Origin: Chloroflexota bacterium
GTDB taxonomy: Bacteria; Chloroflexota; Anaerolineae; Aggregatilineales; Ch27
Assembly: GCA_019873685.1 (NCBI GenBank)
Contig: JAIOAT010000001.1
Span: 193,523 to 257,522, forward strand
Reading direction: 5' to 3'
DNA length: 64,000 nucleotides
Positions 45,811 to 53,562 of this stretch are shown piece after piece. Under the pieces are notes generated by a model that was not told the origin of the DNA, did not search any database, and saw nothing but the letters and a program-made list of their open reading frames with translations. Made by a program: the position numbers and the translations under genes. Each line of letters opens with the position of its first letter. Within the stretch, counting starts at the first letter, position 1.

Positions 45811-46862
45811 CCAGGCCTGTCGACCTGATCATCTTCGATCTGGACGGCGTGATCACGACCGAGCAGATCTACTGGGAGTGCGCCCGCCTGACGCTGTGGG
45901 AACTTGTGCAGCCAGAGCAAGTTGCGTCGGCGTTCGCGGCCATACCTGAAGGTGTTGCACGTGAGCGTATCCTGCCACCAGTGCTGATCGACGCTGTCAA
46001 GGACCGGGCGGTGAACTCCAACTGGGACCTGACTTACCTGGCGGCCTGTGCACTGTTGCTCGCCTGCGAGCCGGGGGATGGTACGAAACCCGAAACGATA
46101 CTAGGCCTGCTGGGGCAACTGCGATCGGGGTCTGCGAACCTGGTGGCCTGGCCCGCGCCGATCGAGAGGCTACTGGGTTTGGCCGGGGAGCGCCAGAGCA
46201 GTGCCCTGTTGGACTTTGCCGGGCGAGCAGCAGCGGATCATGTGGGTGCACCGCGTGATCTGTTGCAGCCACAGGGAGCCTGGTGGTCTTACCTCTACGA
46301 GCGATTCCAGAGATGGCTTTCGGGAGAGATGCTGGTTGCCTCCGGCATGCAGCCGCTGGTTGACACGCTGACACTACCTGCGGAGATTCTACAGGGGACG
46401 CTGCGCATTCTGCGGGAGAAAGGCTACCTGCTGGGAATTGCCACCGGTCGTCCGTACGCTGAGGCGATACCCCCGCTGCACAGCAACGGCTTGCTCGATC
46501 TGCTAGACCCATACCGGATCGTCACGCATTCCGACGTGGAAACAGCCAGCAAAGAGACAGGTCAGACGGCGCTGGGAAAACCACATCCCTTCTCGATCTG
46601 GCGGGCAATGTTCCCTGAGCTACCGACAAGCCGTTTGCTTGGCATGTCGCTTCCTGGTGGTCTGCGGGCGCTGATGGTCGGCGATTCTCCTAGCGATGCC
46701 CGGGCAGCGCAGGCGGCGGGAATTCCGTGCGTGGGTGTGCTCAGCGGGTTGACCGATCTTCAGCGCCGCGAACGCCGCCGGGTGGCTTTGCGGGCTGCAG
46801 GCTGTGTTGATGTCCTGCCGGATGTAAGTCACCTACCGGCCTGGCTGGATAGCTGGCACTGA
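45807..46862 (+). CDS. HAD-superfamily hydrolase, last gene of the hisD unit
   Basis: 351 aa from GTG 45807 (GTGA overlap with the kinase-like gene; GGAGG eight bases upstream). All four HAD motifs are present: I, IIFDLDGVITTE (D11, D13); II, IATGRP; III, Lys in GKPHPFS; IV, MVGDSPSDARAA. A long insert after motif I (about 190 residues, mostly helical) forms a C1-type cap and makes the protein longer than typical phosphatases. HAD enzymes hydrolyse phosphate esters; a histidinol-phosphatase role would fit the operon but is only a hypothesis, and phosphoglycolate-type activity is equally possible. The gene is convergent with hisG. Confidence 0.78.
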   Translation: MTRPVDLIIFDLDGVITTEQIYWECARLTLWELVQPEQVASAFAAIPEGVARERILPPVLIDAVKDRAVNSNWDLTYLAACALLLACEPGDGTKPETILGLLGQLRSGSANLVAWPAPIERLLGLAGERQSSALLDFAGRAAADHVGAPRDLLQPQGAWWSYLYERFQRWLSGEMLVASGMQPLVDTLTLPAEILQGTLRILREKGYLLGIATGRPYAEAIPPLHSNGLLDLLDPYRIVTHSDVETASKETGQTALGKPHPFSIWRAMFPELPTSRLLGMSLPGGLRALMVGDSPSDARAAQAAGIPCVGVLSGLTDLQRRERRRVALRAAGCVDVLPDVSHLPAWLDSWH

Positions 46863-46903
46863 TGGCTGGGTGGCGTCACGGACTATTTTTAGGGCGCCAG
46901 ACG

Positions 46904-47920
46904 CTATGTTCCCAGCAGGCGTTCCAGCCGCTCAATGCTGGGCGAGTGTCCCAGAAAAACGTAGCGCGCCGGCGTCACAATCGTCTGGACGCCGCCAATG
47001 GAGCGCAGGTACTCGACGGTGGCCAACAGGTCGCTGTTGCGGATCATGATGGTCACCGTGTACCATTGATGATCCTCATCCGCAAGTGAGTCAGGGGTAT
47101 AGATGGGGGCAATCGTAGGTCCCTGCAGGCCACGGGTCAGCGGGTTGCCAGCCACTAGCGCGGCTACCGCCTCGGCGCTCGCGCCCCGGACATTCGCCGT
47201 GACGGTATAGAAATCACGCCCCTGCAGGGCGGCGTCAATCAGCTCCAGCAGAATGTGGGCAGTCCGGCGAACGACCGGTTGTGTCTCCAGCGCTGTCCGG
47301 TTGGCGACCAGACAGGTCTGCGACTTGAGAACAACGCCATCTACCAGCGTCTTGAGATGATTCTCGCGCAGTGTTGTGCCTGTGGCGGTCAGGTCACAGA
47401 TCACATCGGCGTAGCCAAGCGTCGGGGCCGCCTCCAGTGCGCCCTCCGATTCGACGAGCGTAAAGTGTTGCAGCCCATGCTCGTGTAGAAAGCGGCGGGT
47501 GAGGTTGGTGAACTTGGTGGCGATGCGCAGGTTGCGACGCTTGTGTTCGCGGAAGTCCAGCGAGATGTCAACCAGATCGCTCATTGACTCCACATCCAGC
47601 CAGCTTTCCGGGACAGCCACAATCAGTTCGCAGAAGCCGTAGCCCAGGTTATCGTGGATGACCAGCAACTGGCTACTGGGATGCTCCATGACGACATCCA
47701 GTCCAGTGATGCCCATGTGAATGGTACCGTCAGCCACCTTGTAGACGATGTCGCTCACCCGCTGAAAAAGGATATCGACCTGGGGCAACGCCGGGATGCT
47801 GGCTGTGTACTGGCGTGGATTGATCTGGTGGACCTTTAGATCGCACGATTTCAAAAAATTGAGGGTTGGCTCCGCGAGCAGTCCTTTGCTGGGGAGCGCC
47901 AGGGAGACCCGTTCTGTCAT
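46904..47920 (-). CDS. hisG: ATP phosphoribosyltransferase, long form
   Basis: 338 aa from ATG 47920, overlapping the hisZ stop by four bases (ATGA). Catalytic domain: SLALPSKGLLAEPTLNFLKSC (somewhat divergent opening), GTIHMGITGLDVVME, TKFTNLTRRFLHEHGL, VESEGALEAAPTLGYADVICD, and the PRPP-binding region DLTATGTTLRENHL. A C-terminal regulatory domain (YTVTIMIRNSDLLATVEYLRS, GGVQTIVTPARYVF) marks the long form, which is normally self-sufficient and histidine-inhibited. At 338 residues it exceeds the usual 290-300. Its co-occurrence with HisZ is unusual. First step of histidine synthesis. Confidence 0.9.
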   Translation of the reverse strand: MTERVSLALPSKGLLAEPTLNFLKSCDLKVHQINPRQYTASIPALPQVDILFQRVSDIVYKVADGTIHMGITGLDVVMEHPSSQLLVIHDNLGYGFCELIVAVPESWLDVESMSDLVDISLDFREHKRRNLRIATKFTNLTRRFLHEHGLQHFTLVESEGALEAAPTLGYADVICDLTATGTTLRENHLKTLVDGVVLKSQTCLVANRTALETQPVVRRTAHILLELIDAALQGRDFYTVTANVRGASAEAVAALVAGNPLTRGLQGPTIAPIYTPDSLADEDHQWYTVTIMIRNSDLLATVEYLRSIGGVQTIVTPARYVFLGHSPSIERLERLLGT

Positions 47921-49359
47921 GAGCACAACTCCAGGGCGCGAAGGATGCCGGTGATATCGCCGCGATCCAGAGTTAAGTCAGTGTGGTTGGCCAGTTGAAA
48001 AAGGCGCAGCCCGGCTTGTTCTACCATGAGCAGGTGAGTCTCACCGTGTGGCCCTTTCCAGGCAGCGTCAGGACCGGATTGTGTTGTCACCCGGATGCCA
48101 GCAGCGCGGAGGGCAGAAGCCAGGGCGATCGCTTCCTCGATCAGCCGATCCTCAGAAGGGCGCACCAGAACATGGATCCGATCGCGGGGTTCCTCCGGCG
48201 GGGCAGGCTGCTGAGCAGCCAGCAGCGGATTCAGGTAAAGCATGAATCCGACCGCCGGGACATTGTGCCTGGCTCCCAGCAAGCCGATTAACTCGTCGTA
48301 GCGCCCACCGCCGCCAAACAGATTGCCAGGTTCATGCGCGGCGTGGCATTCGAAGATCAGCCCGGTGTAGTAATCCAGGTTGCGGGTGAAGCTGAGATCA
48401 AAGGCGATTCGATCCTGCGGAATGCCGTATGCAGCCAGCAGGCTGAAGGTTGCCAGGATGTGCTGCGCCATGACCTGTAGCGTGGCGTCCTCAAGATGAG
48501 CCATGAGCGCGGCGGGGGATACGGCCTGCTCGAGGAGTTGCTGAAGGTCGCGTAGAGCGTGACGTACCCTGTCGCGCTGGTTGCCCTGTTGCTGCTTTTC
48601 CAGCAGACGTCGCGCGATTTCCTCGCGGCTGCGCCCGCCAGACGGGCCGTGCTGCGGGGCAGCCTGTAATAGTGCGTACAGCGCTGCTTCCGCTTCCAGA
48701 TGGTTGTTGATCGGTTGGGCTTCCGTCAGGGTCGCGGCTGGAGCCTCCAGACTGGCCAGTGCCTCCAGTGTCTGCGCCAATCCTTCGGCTCCCTGCCGAA
48801 GGGTGGACAGGTGGTTGATCACAAAGCGGCGCATCTGCCGGTTGAGCTGGTAGCGATCCAGGAAGCGCTCGATCATGCCGCTGTGTCCGACTGTGACCCG
48901 CCAGTTGCTGATGCCGGCTTCCTCCACGAGCCTGACCGTAAGCGCAATAACCTCCGCGTCCGCAGCCGGGCTGTACTCGTTGATAAGCTCAGCGCCGATA
49001 GCGTTCTGCTCGGTGATCGCGCCGTGACTCAGACTGTCATACTGCAGGATAGGGCCGGCAAACTGCAGACGTACAGGGCCGGGGTGATCCTGGAAGTGTT
49101 CGATGTATACCCGTGCAGCCGGAGCCGTGAATTCCGGACGCAAACACAGTGTCTGGCCATTCAGTTCGAAGCTGACCAGGCGGTTGATCGCAGCGTCGCC
49201 GGCTTTGATCAGGAACACATCCGCCTGCTCGACCAATGGCGTGTTGAGCGGCAGATAGCCAAACAGCTCCAGTTGCCGGGTGAGCCGCGACATGAGCCGC
49301 TGCGCCTGGCCCAGCGCGTCAGGGAGTTGGTCAGCCAGATGTGGGGGGAGAGTCAGCAT
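47917..49359 (-). CDS. hisZ: HisZ-type ATP phosphoribosyltransferase regulatory subunit (HisRS paralogue)
   Basis: 480 aa from ATG 49359 with GGGAGGC upstream. Class II synthetase fold as in HisRS: motif-2-like stretch LQFAGPILQYDSLSHGAITE, IGAELINEYSPAADAEVIAL, and FTRNLDYYTGLIFECHA with GGGGRYDELIGLLG. The HisRS motif-2 FRHE and histidine-loop RGLDYY are altered, and the sequence ADAEVIAL is HisZ-like, so I favour the regulatory subunit over a second HisRS. It is about 90 residues longer than usual HisZ, with a C-terminal anticodon-domain-like part (RIHVLVRPSEDRLIEEAIAL). Overlaps hisG. Confidence 0.8.
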   Translation of the reverse strand: MLTLPPHLADQLPDALGQAQRLMSRLTRQLELFGYLPLNTPLVEQADVFLIKAGDAAINRLVSFELNGQTLCLRPEFTAPAARVYIEHFQDHPGPVRLQFAGPILQYDSLSHGAITEQNAIGAELINEYSPAADAEVIALTVRLVEEAGISNWRVTVGHSGMIERFLDRYQLNRQMRRFVINHLSTLRQGAEGLAQTLEALASLEAPAATLTEAQPINNHLEAEAALYALLQAAPQHGPSGGRSREEIARRLLEKQQQGNQRDRVRHALRDLQQLLEQAVSPAALMAHLEDATLQVMAQHILATFSLLAAYGIPQDRIAFDLSFTRNLDYYTGLIFECHAAHEPGNLFGGGGRYDELIGLLGARHNVPAVGFMLYLNPLLAAQQPAPPEEPRDRIHVLVRPSEDRLIEEAIALASALRAAGIRVTTQSGPDAAWKGPHGETHLLMVEQAGLRLFQLANHTDLTLDRGDITGILRALELCS

Positions 49360-49440
49360 TCTGCCTCCCGGAGACCGGCACGAATGACAGGGCGGAGCTA
49401 CTGCCGGTTGCCTGTAGCCCACGGGCGCAAAACTTAGACG

Positions 49441-50505
49441 TCACCTGGTGTACTGACCACTGCTGTAGACATAGACGTAGGCGTTGGCGTAAGGGCCTTC
49501 GGTCCAGCGGTACAGCCAGTGAGCATCAGTGATTGTCAGGTTGACACAGCCATGGCTGTGACGATACCCGAAACCGTCATGCCAGTAGGTGCCATGCAGG
49601 GCGATATCATGATCAAAGAACATTGTCCAGGGGACTTCTTCCAGGTAGTAGAAGTCGGGTGCGCCTTCAGCGCCGCTCATAGGGGTGTGTTCGTAACGAT
49701 CCCAGATCTGAAACAGCCCTTCGTTGGTTGGCCAGTCCGGCAAGCCGGAAGAGATCAGGGTAGCATACACCGGGGTGTCATTCTCATAGGCGATGAGCGT
49801 CTGTTCATACAGGTCAATGGCGATCCAGCGGCCTTCGACGCCTTCCGGGCGCTTGACAGGCGTGATCTTGCCCAGGCGCGTCTGATGCACCCATTGATCC
49901 GGGCCAATAAGGTACCAGCGCCAGCCATCGACGGTGGTGCTGGCGTAGATATTCACCAGGGTATAGCGTGGGATGAACTCTGTACCAGGCACGGGCTTGG
50001 CGCCAGGACGCTGGCTGGGCTTGGTGTCCAGCAGGAACCAGGCGAAGGGGTAAAGCGGGCTGGAATTGAAGGTTACCCCGGCAAAGCGCGAGATCCGCGC
50101 ACCGCCCAGGAATTCATCCTGGATCCATTGGCCGGGGTTGACTTCTACCCAGTTGTCAACGCGGTTGATGACGGTGACAAAATTGAAACCGGGGTCCAGG
50201 GTTCCGATTGGGTTGCCGTTGGGAGCGTCATAGATAGTAACGGCGTCCAGCACGCGACGGTAGCTACGGCTGTTCAACAGCGACTCATCCACCGGGATGG
50301 GGGTGACATCCGGCGCCGGGTAAGCAGCAATCTCTGCCATCAAGGCGCGAAGTTCAATGGCCGTTAGTTCGCCGGTCAGGCACTGCCCGCTGGCATCAAC
50401 CGGGCAGATCGTCTCAGGGCCATCGGCGCTTGCGTGGCCTGCCGCCAGCAGCGGTAGAAGGAGCAGAAGCGAAAGTGCAATGTTCCAGCAGCGGTGTCTG
50501 AGCAT
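49441..50505 (-). CDS. Exported L,D-transpeptidase (YkuD domain)
   Basis: 354 aa, ATG 50505. Signal peptide at residues 1-27 (IALSLLLLLPLLAAGHASA). Two SH3-like repeats follow (DAPNGNPIGTLDPGFNF with VNPGQWIQDEF; then YTLVNIYASTTVDGWRWYLIGPDQWVHQ), and the C-terminal third is a YkuD domain: GRWIAIDLYEQTLIAYEND, then the catalytic HGTYWHDGFGYRHSHGCVNL with the nucleophile Cys. It makes 3-3 cross-links or attaches proteins in peptidoglycan outside the membrane. Predicted promoter at 50612-50620. Confidence 0.9.
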   Translation of the reverse strand: MLRHRCWNIALSLLLLLPLLAAGHASADGPETICPVDASGQCLTGELTAIELRALMAEIAAYPAPDVTPIPVDESLLNSRSYRRVLDAVTIYDAPNGNPIGTLDPGFNFVTVINRVDNWVEVNPGQWIQDEFLGGARISRFAGVTFNSSPLYPFAWFLLDTKPSQRPGAKPVPGTEFIPRYTLVNIYASTTVDGWRWYLIGPDQWVHQTRLGKITPVKRPEGVEGRWIAIDLYEQTLIAYENDTPVYATLISSGLPDWPTNEGLFQIWDRYEHTPMSGAEGAPDFYYLEEVPWTMFFDHDIALHGTYWHDGFGYRHSHGCVNLTITDAHWLYRWTEGPYANAYVYVYSSGQYTR

Positions 50506-50611
50506 GTGACCTCTCCCGATAGCGAATTAGCGATAAAGCACCAACCGTACTTCTTTCTGGTAGATTTCGGCAACAATACCTGGCTATCGCCAGTTCGTCA
50601 ATCGCGGGTCT

Positions 50612-50620
50612 ATTATAACA
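50612..50620 (-). promoter_or_regulatory. Extended -10 promoter of the L,D-transpeptidase gene
   Basis: Minus strand TGTTATAAT (50620-50612), a consensus extended -10. It gives a 5-prime leader of about 100 bases in the 269-base space divergent from the ferredoxin-NADP reductase gene; nothing else recognisable is seen there. Confidence 0.5.
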
Positions 50621-50774
50621 GGCGATGTCAGGATTCCGGTGGAAACAGGCCGAGACAACTGCAGCGTATACAGGCGCTCCACGAATGTCGCAGCCGATCG
50701 GTTGTGACGGAGCGGAAATCAGACTAAGATCGTGCATTAGCGAGTGAGAATCTACACACCAGAAAGAATACCCC

Positions 50775-51761
50775 ATGGATATCTACGACATTCTCATCCT
50801 TGGCGCCGGGCCAGCCGGTCTCTTCGGCGCGTTTTATGCCGGTATGCGTGAGATGCGAACCAAGATCGTGGAGGCGCTGCCGGAGCCAGGAGGGCAGCTG
50901 GCGGTGCTCTACCCGGAGAAGTACATCTACGATGTTGCCGGGTGGCCGCGAATCCTCGCCAAGGACCTGGTACGCAATCTGGTGGAGCAATGTGAGCAGT
51001 GGCATCCCACGTTCTGCTTTGAGGAACGCGGCGAGGCGCTACGCCAGCTGGAGAGCGGTGTGTGGGAGTTAGCTACCGATCGGGCGGTGCACCATGCCAG
51101 GGCGGTAATCATCTGCGCCGGGATTGGGGCTTTCCGGCCCAATAAGCTGGCTAATGAGACGATTGAGCAGTTTGAGAATGGCGGCGGCGTGTATTATTTC
51201 ATCCAGGACAAAAGCCCGTTTTTCAGGAAAGATCTGCTGGTGGTCGGGGGCGGGGATTCCGCAGTGGATTGGGCGCTCAACCTCAAGGACTATGCCCGTT
51301 CGGTGACGCTGATTCATCGGCGGGAGGGATTCCGCGCCCATGAGAGCAGCCTGGCCCAGCTCATGAAGTCGCCAGTGAAAGTGTTGACTTTCTACGAAAT
51401 CCGCCGCTTGGAGGGGGAGGGGCATGTTGACCGAGCAGTCATCTTTGACAATCGCACTAACGAAGAAACGACCCTCCACGTCGATGCCGTTTTGCTGAAC
51501 CTGGGCTTCAAGGCTAACCTGGGCGCGATCAAGGACTGGGGGCTGGAGTTCGATGGTCGCTATATCAAGGTCAACGGAAGGCAGGAAACCAATCTGCCGG
51601 GAGTCTATGCGGCAGGAGATATCTGCAAACAGGAAGGGGTTGAGCCGCTGAATCTGATTGCCACAGGATTTGGCCAGGCCGCTGTAGCCGTGAACCATGC
51701 TTACAGCGCCCTGACTGGCAAGAGCGTCTTCCCTGGTCATTCCTCTGAGATGCGCCTGTAG
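50775..51761 (+). CDS. Ferredoxin-NADP reductase, thioredoxin-reductase-like
   Basis: 328 aa, ATG 50775. FAD motif ILGAGPAGLFGAFYAG, EPGGQLAVLYPEKYIYD, NADPH motif LVVGGGDSAVDWALNL followed by VTLIHRREGFRAHE, and the C-terminal FAD contact YAAGDICKQEG. The redox-active CxxC of thioredoxin reductase is absent, as in the YumC-type ferredoxin/flavodoxin reductases. It would move electrons between ferredoxin (reduced by PFOR, encoded at 14-18 kb) and NADP. The C-terminal aromatic/histidine region of this family (AYSALTGKSVFPGHSSEM) is present. Single gene. Confidence 0.92.
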   Translation: MDIYDILILGAGPAGLFGAFYAGMREMRTKIVEALPEPGGQLAVLYPEKYIYDVAGWPRILAKDLVRNLVEQCEQWHPTFCFEERGEALRQLESGVWELATDRAVHHARAVIICAGIGAFRPNKLANETIEQFENGGGVYYFIQDKSPFFRKDLLVVGGGDSAVDWALNLKDYARSVTLIHRREGFRAHESSLAQLMKSPVKVLTFYEIRRLEGEGHVDRAVIFDNRTNEETTLHVDAVLLNLGFKANLGAIKDWGLEFDGRYIKVNGRQETNLPGVYAAGDICKQEGVEPLNLIATGFGQAAVAVNHAYSALTGKSVFPGHSSEMRL

Positions 51762-51794
51762 AGGGTGATGTGGGGTAATCCGGGATTGTTCCGG

Positions 51795-52487
51795 CTAACC
51801 CCTGGTGATGGGTTTCACGAGGATGTATCCAGCAATATCGGCGGCGACGGTTGTCGCGGTATCTTCAAAGAGCAGGGCAATAGTGCCGGATGAGGAGATT
51901 TTTTCGGTGATCACAATCCGCGCACCGGGTACCAATCCCAGGCCGGCAAGATGGCGCAGCATCTCAGGGGACTGATCGGTGATACGATGGATCAGGCAGG
52001 GTTGGCCCGGCGCCGCCTCTGACAGGGTTATAAGTTCCTGCGGGGGGAGCGAACCATCCAGAGCGGGGATAGGATCGCCATGGGGATCATGGTCGGGATG
52101 CCCCATCGCTGCAGCTATGCGGGCCTCAAACTGCTCTGAGATAACGTGCTCCAGCCGATCGGCTTCCTCGTGGACTTCGTCCCAGGTGTAGCCGAGAGCT
52201 TCGGTGAGATACATCTCGATCAGGCGGTGGTGGCGGATGACTTCCAGCGCGATGCGACGGCCGGCCTCGGTGAGGCGGATGCCTTTGTACTTCTCGTGCT
52301 TCAAAAGGCCGTGAGCCGCAAGTTTCCTGGCCATTTCTGTTACGGAAGGCGGCTTGATGCCCAGTGCGGCGGCAATCGTCTTAGTTGCCACGGGGGATTG
52401 TTGGCGTTCAAGCAGGTAGACGACCTTGAGGAAGTCCTCAACTGCCTCGGTCCGCAATGTATGGAGCAGTTCACCTTTGCGGTCCAC
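51795..52487 (-). CDS. DtxR/MntR-family metal-dependent repressor with FeoA-like domain
   Basis: 230 aa from GTG 52487, six bases after GGGGAGG; a TTG at 52556 in the same frame is less likely. Domains: winged helix (AVEDFLKVVYLLERQ, TKTIAAALGIKPPSVTEMARKL), metal-binding dimerisation helices (HHRLIEMYLTEALGYTWDEVHEEADRLEH is the typical segment; E and H ligands visible), then a C-terminal SH3-like FeoA domain (ITLSEAAPGQPCLIHRI to YILVKPI). It senses Fe(II) or Mn(II) and represses uptake genes. No metal transporter is nearby. Divergent from coaE. Confidence 0.9.
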   Translation of the reverse strand: MDRKGELLHTLRTEAVEDFLKVVYLLERQQSPVATKTIAAALGIKPPSVTEMARKLAAHGLLKHEKYKGIRLTEAGRRIALEVIRHHRLIEMYLTEALGYTWDEVHEEADRLEHVISEQFEARIAAAMGHPDHDPHGDPIPALDGSLPPQELITLSEAAPGQPCLIHRITDQSPEMLRHLAGLGLVPGARIVITEKISSSGTIALLFEDTATTVAADIAGYILVKPITRG

Positions 52488-52569
52488 GACCAGCCTCCCC
52501 GTGCTCGATACCTGTATTTTTGATTGTAACTGTTTGTCAGCAGCAGCGACAGACAAACGGAGCTAGGCG

Positions 52570-53523
52570 GTGACCGAACCAGCGTTGTCCGATCATGGTG
52601 CGTTGATCCAAGAGCTTGTTGAGAGCGGGTTACTCTTCGTGAACAGCCAGGGAAACCTGGCGTTCCGGTACGGGTGGCTGGCCGGCTATCTGGCCGGGCG
52701 TGGGCCATCTGGCAGCCCGCCTTTTCGGCCCAGTGGTCAGTGGGGGCACAAGGCCGTGATCGGCGTGACCGGCAATATTGCTGTGGGCAAGAGCACGGTT
52801 CTGGCGATGCTGGGCAGCCTTGGCGCGTACGTGATTGATGCTGACAAGATTGTTCACCGTCTGCGACAACCCGGCGCACCGGGCTACACTGCTCTGGTTG
52901 AGCTTCTGGGAACGGGCATCCTGCTGCCGGACGGTCGCGTCGATACAGCTCAACTGGCCAGCAGGGCCTTCGACGATCCCCGGCTCTTGAGCCAGCTGGA
53001 AGGGATCTTCCGCCCGCTGGTAGTGGCGGAAGTCGCCCGTCAGGGTCGGGCCTGCCAGAGTAAGGTGGTGGTCATCGAGGCGATCAAGTTGCTGGAAGGC
53101 GGCCTGCGGACGCAGGTGGATCAGGTCTGGGTCGTAGATGCCCCCCGCGCGCAGCAGATCGAACGGCTGATGGCTGCGCGCGGTCTCAGCCGACCCGAGG
53201 CTGAACGGCGCATCGACGCCCAGAGTCCTCAGGCGGAAAAGCTGGCTCAGGCTAATGTTGTGATTCGGAACGACAGCGATTGCTCAGCAGTATGGCAACA
53301 GGTCATCGCGGCCTGGGCGGCGGTGCTTGAAGCGCTATGGCATCAGGGATGGCTCAACGACGATCTGGTCGAGCGATTCGTCGGGGCGCATGTCGCCAGG
53401 GAAAGTGTTTTGATCTCGCCCGGGAATGTCTGTCAGGTTTTGAAGCGCCTGGCCAAACACATGGACGTGGCGCCACTAACCTGGGATGAAACTGTCGCAC
53501 TGCTGGACAATCCCATGGCATGA
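52570..53523 (+). CDS. coaE: Dephospho-CoA kinase with N- and C-terminal extensions
   Basis: 317 aa from GTG 52570 with GGAGCTAGG upstream. The kinase core spans about residues 58-250: P-loop VIGVTGNIAVGKSTVLAMLG, YVIDADKIVHRL, HIFP-like stretch LEGIFRPLVVAEV, VVVIEAIKLLEGGL and the lid AARGLSRPEAERRIDAQSP. CoaE proteins are normally about 200 residues; here 57 residues precede and about 70 follow the core. The C-terminal extension (NDDLVERFVGAHVARESVLISP) is of unknown function. The N-terminal part (LIQELVESGLLFVNSQGNLAFRYGWLAG) recalls a small helical module. It phosphorylates dephospho-CoA. Confidence 0.82.
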   Translation: MTEPALSDHGALIQELVESGLLFVNSQGNLAFRYGWLAGYLAGRGPSGSPPFRPSGQWGHKAVIGVTGNIAVGKSTVLAMLGSLGAYVIDADKIVHRLRQPGAPGYTALVELLGTGILLPDGRVDTAQLASRAFDDPRLLSQLEGIFRPLVVAEVARQGRACQSKVVVIEAIKLLEGGLRTQVDQVWVVDAPRAQQIERLMAARGLSRPEAERRIDAQSPQAEKLAQANVVIRNDSDCSAVWQQVIAAWAAVLEALWHQGWLNDDLVERFVGAHVARESVLISPGNVCQVLKRLAKHMDVAPLTWDETVALLDNPMA

Positions 53524-53562
53524 GTCGCAAGCCAACTGGTTATGTCGTGCCCTGGCGTCTAC

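Noticed and set aside
51772-51802. Hairpin between the ferredoxin-NADP reductase and DtxR-family genes as a terminator
   Set aside because: The 12-base arms have two mismatches, no T-run follows, and the structure overlaps the regulator's stop codon.
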